This document shows positions 1-5,390 of a stretch of DNA of 10,758 nucleotides, piece by piece. The DNA lies in NCBI GenBank assembly GCA_964628455.1, contig CAZVPD010000132.1:1-10758 (forward strand). Direction: 5' to 3'. The stretch is from JAQVWU01 sp964628455. GTDB lineage: Bacteria; Bacillota; Clostridia; Oscillospirales; CAG-272. The notes below the pieces were generated by a model. It ran no database searches and had not been told where the DNA came from. It saw only the letters and a program-made list of their open reading frames with translations. Positions within the stretch are counted from its first letter, which is position 1. The number at the start of each line of letters is the position of its first letter. The position numbers and the translations under genes were made by a program.

Positions 1-92
1 TAATATCTTCTCTTGGTGTCAACCTATAGGGGTAAAATTTACGGATTCTATTTAAATTATTCTGCCGATCAATGTGTTAAATAATGTTTCCT

Positions 93-100
93 GAAAGGTG
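93..100 (+). promoter_or_regulatory. Ribosome binding site deciding the CarD-like start
   Basis: GAAAGGTG lies 4 bases upstream of ATG 105. The alternative in-frame ATG at 84 has only AT-rich sequence before it, so translation most likely begins at 105. Confidence 0.6.
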
Positions 101-104
101 TCAA

Positions 105-605
105 ATGTATAAAATCAATGATTTCATCATGTATAATACGACAGGGGTCTGCAAGATAACCGATATCAGACAAGGAAAATTATTTAATGATATTGAAACA
201 AGATATTATGTTCTGCATCCGGTTTTCGAAAACAATGCATCCTCCATTATGATCTCCACGGACAACACCAGGGTAAAAATGCGCAGGATCATTTCAAAAA
301 ATGATGTATTGGCTTTGATCGATGCGTTTCCTGCCATTGATACCGGCTGGATAAACGATAACAAACTTCGCTGCGCAAAGCACAAAGAATATCTGCTTTC
401 CGGCCGTTGTGAAGAATGGGTCAAATTATTCAAAACACTTAAGCTGAAAAAAAGAGAAAAAGAAGAATCGAACAAAACGCTTTCCCCGACAGACGAAGCA
501 ACAATGAAATATGCAGAAAAGCTTTTGTATCAGGAATTCTCCGTAGCCTTGAACATTCCGGTTAATGATGTCGGAAATTATATCTTGCAAAGAGCATCTT
601 TATAA
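105..605 (+). CDS. CarD/CdnL-family RNA polymerase-binding transcriptional regulator
   Basis: A 166-residue protein. The N-terminal ~60 residues (MYKINDFIMY, then TGVCKITDI and a YYVLHPV strand) match the beta-rich RNA-polymerase-interaction domain shared by CarD, CdnL and TRCF. The following region is mostly helical and charged, and the C-terminal part (about residues 125-160, containing KYAEKLLYQEFSVAL) resembles the helical DNA-binding domain of CdnL. Proteins of this family bind the RNAP beta subunit and stabilise open promoter complexes. The length is typical of clostridial members. I chose ATG 105 over the in-frame ATG at 84 because an AAAGGTG Shine-Dalgarno (94-100) sits just before 105 and the family N-terminus begins at the MYKIND motif. 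It is a single gene, convergent with msrAB, and functionally unrelated to the glycosidases. Family call is firm; the regulon cannot be seen. Confidence 0.85.
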   Translation: MYKINDFIMYNTTGVCKITDIRQGKLFNDIETRYYVLHPVFENNASSIMISTDNTRVKMRRIISKNDVLALIDAFPAIDTGWINDNKLRCAKHKEYLLSGRCEEWVKLFKTLKLKKREKEESNKTLSPTDEATMKYAEKLLYQEFSVALNIPVNDVGNYILQRASL

Positions 606-625
606 ATATAGCTCAAGAAAACCAA

Positions 626-660
626 ACAGTTTCGGGTTAAATATCCGGAACTGTCTTTGT
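626..660 (+). terminator. Possible weak terminator hairpin after the CarD-like gene
   Basis: ACAGTTTCGG (626-635) pairs with CCGGAACTGT (645-654): a 10-bp stem with one G-U pair and a 9-base loop, about 20 bases after the stop codon. The sequence that follows (CTTTGT) is only mildly T-rich, so it may be a weak terminator or a 3' stabilising hairpin. A second small hairpin, CCCGG (667-671) with CCGGG (681-685), follows it. Confidence 0.45.
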
Positions 661-734
661 ATCAGACCCGGTCAATAAATCCGGGGGCAAATGAGCTTTA
701 CAAGCATGTTGCACAGATTCGTATATACCTGAAT

Positions 735-795
735 AAGAAAATCAGGATATTTCAAAATTTAAGAAATATCCTGATTTTCTTTGTTTTATTTTTCA
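735..795. terminator. Bidirectional intrinsic terminator between convergent genes
   Basis: A perfect 19-bp inverted repeat: arms 735-753 and 763-781, core AGAAAATCAGGATATTTC, 9-base loop. On the + strand it is followed by a T-rich run (781-794). On the - strand the sequence after the stem is also T-rich (TTCTTATTC). It begins 4 bases past the msrAB stop codon and lies downstream of the CarD-like gene, so it probably ends transcription from both sides. Confidence 0.85.
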
Positions 796-1739
796 AATAT
801 ATCTTTTAAGTATCTATAGCCTTCTTTATCCATGTCATCAAAAGAAACGAAGCGCAGCGCAGCGCTGTTTATACAATAACGTATTCCGTTGGGAGATTCG
901 GAATCGCCTTCGAAAACGTGACCCAAATGAGAATTCCCCGCTCTGCTGCGGACCTCGGTCCTGAACATGCCGTGTGAAGTATCTTTTCTGTTGAATAGAA
1001 CACTTTCTTCGATACCTTCGGAGAATGCAGGCCATCCGCAGCTGCTGTGAAATTTATCATCAGATGAAAAAAGCGGTTCTCCCGTAACTACATCAACATA
1101 AATGCCCTTTTCGAATTTGTTATAATATGCATTGGAAAAAGGTTTTTCGGTGCCGTTTTCCTGAGTGACATGATATTGTTCATCCGTCAGTTTTTCCTTT
1201 ACGGATTCTTTGGGAGGACGGATATATTTACCGGGGTCAATCAGTGAAGCAACGACAGCTTTAATTTCCGAATCGGGAATATGGCAGTATCCGCCGGGAT
1301 TTTTTTCCAGATAATTACGGTGATATTCCTCTGCCGGATAAAAATTAGAAATCGGTTTTATTTCCACTTCGAATCTTGCATGCTTTTCAGCTTCCAAAGA
1401 AGCCGCGCGAAGAACAATCTTTTTTGAATCTTCATCGTTATAATAAATTCCGGTCTGATACTGGTCTCCCCGGTCGTTTCCCTGGCGTTTTCTGACAGTC
1501 GGATCGATAACGTGGAAAAAAGCCGAGAGAATTGCATCAAGAGATATTTTTTGCGGATCATACTGAACTTTCACCGCTTCCCGAAATCCCGTTTTCCCGC
1601 CGCATACTTTTTTATAAACGGCATCCTGTTCGCATGTCCCGTTTGCATATCCGCTTTCAACGGAATGAACACCCGGAAGAGCTTTCATAAGTTTCTCCAT
1701 ACCCCAAAAACATCCGCCGGCCAGATAAATTATATTCAT
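786..1739 (-). CDS. msrAB: Bifunctional peptide methionine sulfoxide reductase MsrA-MsrB
   Basis: A 317-residue fusion that reduces methionine sulfoxide in proteins: the MsrA domain acts on the S epimer and MsrB on the R epimer, with electrons normally from thioredoxin. MsrA covers about residues 1-155, with the GCFWG catalytic motif (Cys10), the RQGNDRGDQYQTGIYY block near 85-100, and Cys152 in GGYCHIP as likely resolving cysteine. MsrB covers about 178-315, with SSCGWPAF (Cys234, probable resolving), RSRAGNSHLGHVF, and RYCINSAALRF with catalytic Cys289. The two CxxC pairs that bind zinc in many MsrBs are absent, as in the streptococcal/PilB type. No signal peptide, so cytoplasmic. ATG 1739 is preceded by AAGGGGGG and lies downstream of a strong promoter. 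Stand-alone oxidative-stress repair gene, ending at a shared terminator. Confidence 0.97.
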   Translation of the reverse strand: MNIIYLAGGCFWGMEKLMKALPGVHSVESGYANGTCEQDAVYKKVCGGKTGFREAVKVQYDPQKISLDAILSAFFHVIDPTVRKRQGNDRGDQYQTGIYYNDEDSKKIVLRAASLEAEKHARFEVEIKPISNFYPAEEYHRNYLEKNPGGYCHIPDSEIKAVVASLIDPGKYIRPPKESVKEKLTDEQYHVTQENGTEKPFSNAYYNKFEKGIYVDVVTGEPLFSSDDKFHSSCGWPAFSEGIEESVLFNRKDTSHGMFRTEVRSRAGNSHLGHVFEGDSESPNGIRYCINSAALRFVSFDDMDKEGYRYLKDIFEK

Positions 1740-1769
1740 CGGATCCCCCCTTCATGTTTATCTGTATTT

Positions 1770-1798
1770 ATTATACTGTTTTTATTTATTTATTTCAA
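1770..1798 (-). promoter_or_regulatory. Sigma-A promoter for msrAB
   Basis: On the - strand, TTGAAA (1798-1793) and TATAAT (1775-1770) are separated by exactly 17 bases of A/T-rich DNA. The -10 is a perfect consensus and the -35 matches 5 of 6. Transcription should begin near 1762, giving a leader of about 22 bases that carries the AGGGGGG ribosome binding site. Confidence 0.8.
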
Positions 1799-1814
1799 CA
1801 CTATGGAGCGATTT

Positions 1815-1848
1815 ATAATTGACAACTTCGGCAATTATGTTATAATTG
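1815..1848. repeat. Three ATAATTG/CAATTAT half-sites over the operon promoter (candidate operator)
   Basis: ATAATTG occurs at 1815-1821 and 1842-1848, and its exact reverse complement CAATTAT at 1832-1838. The last two form a perfect 7-bp-arm palindrome with a 3-base spacer (1832-1848) covering the -10 box; the first overlaps the -35. The placement fits a repressor site. The AT-rich composition of the region and the TATAAT hexamer itself make chance resemblance possible. Confidence 0.4.
1819..1846 (+). promoter_or_regulatory. Sigma-A promoter for the glycosidase/fucosidase operon
   Basis: TTGACA (1819-1824) and TATAAT (1841-1846), both perfect consensus hexamers, are 16 bases apart. Transcription should begin near 1853, giving a leader of about 55 bases before ATG 1909. 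The -35 hexamer lies only 20 bases from that of the divergent msrAB promoter, so the polymerases may interfere. Repeated ATAATTG/CAATTAT half-sites overlap the -35 and -10 and could form an operator. Confidence 0.8.
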
Positions 1849-1895
1849 TTTCAGTTGCTGATTAAAATGATTTATACGGGCTTTGTTTTTTTACG

Positions 1896-1903
1896 AAAGG
1901 CGG
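1896..1903 (+). promoter_or_regulatory. Ribosome binding site deciding the start at 1909
   Basis: AAAGGCGG ends 5 bases before ATG 1909. In-frame upstream starts (TTG 1846, ATG 1867) lack a comparable site, and TTG 1846 overlaps the -10 box and so lies upstream of the expected transcript start. Confidence 0.75.
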
Positions 1904-1908
1904 AATAT

Positions 1909-4006
1909 ATGATTTTTTATGACAGATGCGAAGAACGAACCGGAGTTCAGGAAGCATCGCCATTCTTTCCGGAGACAAACATTCAGTGCGATTTCGTTAT
2001 GGTATACGGGCTGCATAATCTGAAAGAACGCATTAAGATCTGGAAAAAACACGGTTATATCATACACCTGATGACAGGCGTTGCATGGGGAGAATATCAG
2101 GATTATCTTTACGGTAAATTCGACGGTATCGACCACCATGACGAAGGTCAGGTCAATCGCAGCGGTGCTGAAATCAATCACGGCAAAGACGTGCCTTATA
2201 TGGTCCCTTCTGTCGCTTTTTCACGTTATTTAACCGAAAAGTTAAAATATGCAATCGACTGCGGCGTGGAAGCGATCCATCTCGAAGAACCGGAGTTATG
2301 GGCGCATGCCGGATATTCCGAAGCGTTCAAGCGCGAATGGCTTTTGTATTACAATATGCCGTGGGAAGATCCTGCTTCGACAGCCGACGCTCAGTTCCGG
2401 GCTTCCAAACTCAAGCAGTATCTTTATACCCGCATGCTTGACCGTCTCTGCAGTGAGCTTAAAGAATATACACTCGTGAAACATAATAGAAAACTTCGCT
2501 TTTATGTTCCGACTCATTCTCTGATCTCATATTCGCAGATTTTCATGGTTTCACCCGAATCGGCCCTTATCGATCTGCCGGGGATTGACGGTTATATTGC
2601 GCAGATCTGGACAGGGACCGCACGTGTGCCGAATGTTTTTGAGGGTATACGCAAGGAACGAACTTTTGAAACGGCTTTCCTCGAATACGGGATCATGCAG
2701 GAACTTGTGAGGGATACAGGCCGTAAAATGTGGTTCCTGCACGATCCTGTCGAAGATGATCCGAAGCATACCTGGAGCGACTACCGCGCCAATTATTACA
2801 AAACGGTCAGTGCATCTCTTATGCACCCCGGTATATGTGATTATGAAGTATCACCCTGGCCTTCACGCGTATTCCGCGGGAAGTATCCCACCGAAGACGG
2901 CACAAGCCGTGAAGGCATGCCTGCGGAATACCGGACGAATCTTCTGACAGTCATGAACGCGCTGCGCGATATGAAGCAGCCCGATGCAAAATGGGCAGGA
3001 AATGTGACCGAAATCGGACTTCTTCTCGCAGATTCGGCGATGTTTCAGCGGATTTATCCGGATGACGATGTAAAGCACGATGAAGCCGCAAAACTGGATT
3101 TCAGCTCATTCTACGGACTCGCGCTTCCCCTTCTGAAGCACGGAACAGCAGTCCGTCCGGTCCAGCTTGATAATATCCGCCGCCGTGCAGGTTATCTGGA
3201 TAGATACAAAGTTCTTGTTCTGTCTTATGAATATATGAAACCCGAATTCCCGGACATTCATCATGCGCTTGCGGGATGGATAAAGGCGGGCGGTATCCTT
3301 ATCTATGTGGGCGACGGCAAAGACTCCTTTCATAAAATCAACGCCTGGTGGAACAGCGGAAATACAAATTACGATACTCCTGCACAGCACCTTTTTGAAG
3401 CGTGTGACTTGAACCGCAGTCTGCCGGAAGGCATTTATCCGGTCGGTGAAGGTATCCTTGGTTTTTTAAATGCCGATCCGGTTTCTTTTTCCCGAAANNN
3501 NNNNNNNCGGAGTTCTGAAACAAAAAGGTATGGACACAAAAGACAGTTCCGCTCTCATCATGGAACGCGGATGCTACACCGTGACTTCGGTTATGGACGA
3601 AACCGAAACCGGCATCCCCTATAAATTAAACGGATTGTATATCGATTTATATAAAACATACCTTGATGTCCTTGAAAATCCGGTACTTTATCCGGGTTCT
3701 GTTGGATTATATTATAATCTGGCGAAAATCAATAAAAGTCAGCCGTGTGAAATTCTGGCCTCGGCGGCGCGTATTGAAAGATACAAAGCAACAGCGCGGT
3801 CATGTTCTTTTAAAGCTGTTTCGGCAGAGGGTTCCGAATGCGTGATGAGGATCTATGTGCGCAGACCGCCGGTCTCCGTTAATGCCGAAAGGGACGGTAA
3901 AAAAGAAAATATAACATGCGAATACAACGAGTTGTCCAAAACCATACTCATCCGCTTTTCGAATTCCGCAAACGGAGTTTGGATTAAAATAAAATTCTGC
4001 GGCTGA
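1909..4006 (+). CDS. Large glycoside-hydrolase-like protein (TIM barrel, GATase-like domain, beta domain), interrupted by assembly gap
   Basis: One gene read in two frames across a run of 10 N (3498-3507): residues 1-529 precede the gap and 165 residues follow it to the stop at 4004-4006. Residues ~25-345 look like a TIM-barrel hydrolase: MVYGLHNLKERIKIW, IIHLMTGVAWGEYQDY, then IHLEEPELW (Glu126/Glu127) at a strand end where GH42-like enzymes carry the acid/base, and KMWFLHDPVEDD near 273-284. Residues ~395-480 (YKVLVLSYEYMKP, LAGWIKAGGILIYVGDG) resemble the class-I glutaminase-like fold found after the barrel in GH42 beta-galactosidases. The tail (ERGCYTVTSVMDE, GLYIDLY, PGSVGLYYNL) looks beta-rich. 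No signal peptide. First gene of an operon with the GH29 gene 21 bp downstream. Catalytic role, substrate and residues are inferred; it could be an uncharacterised family. Confidence 0.75.
3498..3507. other. Assembly gap (10 N) inside the glycosidase-like gene
   Basis: Ten N bases. The coding frame before the gap resumes one frame off after it, although protein-like sequence continues directly on both sides. If the gene is intact, the true number of bases here is a multiple of three rather than ten. Ten is probably a scaffolding placeholder. Confidence 0.95.
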
Positions 4007-4027
4007 ACCGAACAGGGGGAAATAAAA

Positions 4028-5335
4028 ATGCAATATCAAAACAACTGGGAATCATTGAACAGCAGACCGGTCCCGGCATGGTTCGGAGAAGCGAAATTCG
4101 GTATATTTATTCACTGGGGTTTGTATTCGGTTCCGGCTTATACCGCCAGAGGACAATACGCGGAATGGTATCAGAAACAGATCGAACAAAAAGATCACCC
4201 CGCCCGGATTTTCCATGACAAAAACTACGGCGACCGATTTAAATACACGGATTTTGCCAATCATTTCAAAGCGGAACTTTTTGACGCCGACCGCTGGGCA
4301 AGACTTTTTAAAATATCCGGAGCAAAATATATCAATTTAGTTTCAAAACATCATGACGGATTCACTTTATACAAAAGCGATTATACATGGAACTGGAACT
4401 CGGTGGATATCGGACCTCACCGCGATTTTTTATGGGAACTGAAAACCGCAATGGAAGGTACCGGAGTCCGTTTCGGCGTTTATCATTCGGTTTATGAATG
4501 GTTTCATCCGTATTATCTGCAGGATCCGGAACGTTACGCCCTCGAACACCTGATACCCATGCTCAAAGAACTTGTCGAAAAATATCAGCCCAACACTTTA
4601 TTCACAGACGGTGAATGGGAACATCCGAGCAGTGTCTGGCACTCGACGGAGTTTCTCAAGTGGCTGTACAACGAATCGCCGGTCCGTGATTTTATTGTAC
4701 CGAATGACAGGTGGGGCCGTGAGACCAGAGGCCGTCTGGGCGGTAATTTTACGACCGAATACGGTTCGATAGACGGAAGCAGAAAAATAGAGGATGTTGA
4801 CCTTGACCGTCCCTTTGAGGAATGCAGGGGTATCGGAGCATCGTTCGGTTATAACCGCATTGAAGAAACCGGAGATTATATGACGCCGAAACAGCTTCTT
4901 GAAACGTTATGCTCTTTAGTATCGAAAGGCGGCAACTTTCTTTTGAATATCGGTCCGGCAGCCGACGGAACCATACCGGTTATTATGGAGGAAAGACTTC
5001 TGCAAATGGGTAAATGGCTTGAAACGAACGGCGATGCCATTTACGGATCCCGAATATTTACCAAACAAGCGCAGGATAATGTTTATTATACAAAAAAAGA
5101 CCATGCCGTTTACGCAATATCGAACCGATATCCATTCGGCGAATTATTCCTCGATAAAATACCTTTTGAGAAAAACTTAAAAATCGAACTCCTCGGATGC
5201 GGCGCGCCTGTAAAATTTACGGAAAAAGACGGAAAAGTCTTAATCCTGTTCCCTTTTATCAATCCGGATGACCTGAAGACAGAATATATGTATACTTTAA
5301 AAATCCAAAAAACCAACGAACAGGCCGGTGATTAA
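4028..5335 (+). CDS. GH29 alpha-L-fucosidase
   Basis: A 435-residue enzyme predicted to hydrolyse terminal alpha-linked L-fucose with retention of configuration. Family signatures: WFGEAKFGIFIHWGLYSVPA (residues 18-37), EWY (46-48), AKYINLVSKHHDGF (99-112), GVYHSVYEW (150-158), and NTLFTDGEWEHP (189-200), where Asp194 aligns with the GH29 nucleophile. GGNFLLNIGPAADGTIP (301-317) is the usual barrel-end motif, and a short C-terminal beta domain follows (about 345-430). No signal peptide or carbohydrate-binding module, so it probably acts in the cytoplasm on imported oligosaccharides. CAGGGGGA (4013-4020) is a strong ribosome site 7 bases before ATG 4028. It lies 21 bp after the preceding glycosidase-like gene, without a promoter or terminator between, so the two are likely cotranscribed. 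The acid/base residue, variable in GH29, was not assigned. Confidence 0.93.
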   Translation: MQYQNNWESLNSRPVPAWFGEAKFGIFIHWGLYSVPAYTARGQYAEWYQKQIEQKDHPARIFHDKNYGDRFKYTDFANHFKAELFDADRWARLFKISGAKYINLVSKHHDGFTLYKSDYTWNWNSVDIGPHRDFLWELKTAMEGTGVRFGVYHSVYEWFHPYYLQDPERYALEHLIPMLKELVEKYQPNTLFTDGEWEHPSSVWHSTEFLKWLYNESPVRDFIVPNDRWGRETRGRLGGNFTTEYGSIDGSRKIEDVDLDRPFEECRGIGASFGYNRIEETGDYMTPKQLLETLCSLVSKGGNFLLNIGPAADGTIPVIMEERLLQMGKWLETNGDAIYGSRIFTKQAQDNVYYTKKDHAVYAISNRYPFGELFLDKIPFEKNLKIELLGCGAPVKFTEKDGKVLILFPFINPDDLKTEYMYTLKIQKTNEQAGD

Positions 5336-5342
5336 CAGAAGA

Positions 5343-5390
5343 TCCCGAAAAGGTGTTTTTATACCGGGAAAGATGCGGTCTATTTCCGCA
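5343..5390. terminator. Weak hairpins between the convergent fucosidase and DUF6067-type genes
   Basis: The 44-bp convergent gap holds TCCCG (5343-5347) pairing with CGGGA (5365-5369) around a T-rich loop. TGCGG (5374-5378) pairs with CCGCA (5386-5390), which overlaps the end of the - strand gene. Neither has a proper T-run after it. They are the only terminator-like structures visible here. Confidence 0.25.

Noticed and set aside
1..104. Promoter for the CarD-like gene
   Set aside because: TAAAAT at 33-38 and TAAATA at 78-83 look like -10 boxes, but no acceptable -35 lies 16-18 bases upstream of either; too weak to annotate.
1512..1865. 117-codon + strand open frame with hydrophobic stretches
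   Set aside because: It lies antisense to msrAB, crosses both promoters, and lacks a ribosome site. It is a shadow of the msrAB coding strand.
1846..1908. N-terminal extension of the glycosidase-like protein from TTG 1846 or ATG 1867
   Set aside because: TTG 1846 overlaps the perfect TATAAT box and neither codon has a ribosome binding site. AAAGGCGG correctly placed before ATG 1909 gives a better start.
3508..3624. Basic, low-complexity C-terminus obtained by reading straight through the gap
   Set aside because: It is an artefact of the placeholder gap length. The other frame carries protein-like sequence to 4006.
3470..4006. A separate gene starting at ATG 3470
   Set aside because: Its first residues are out-of-frame reading of the upstream protein and it runs through the N gap. 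The downstream part is the C-terminus of the 1909 gene.
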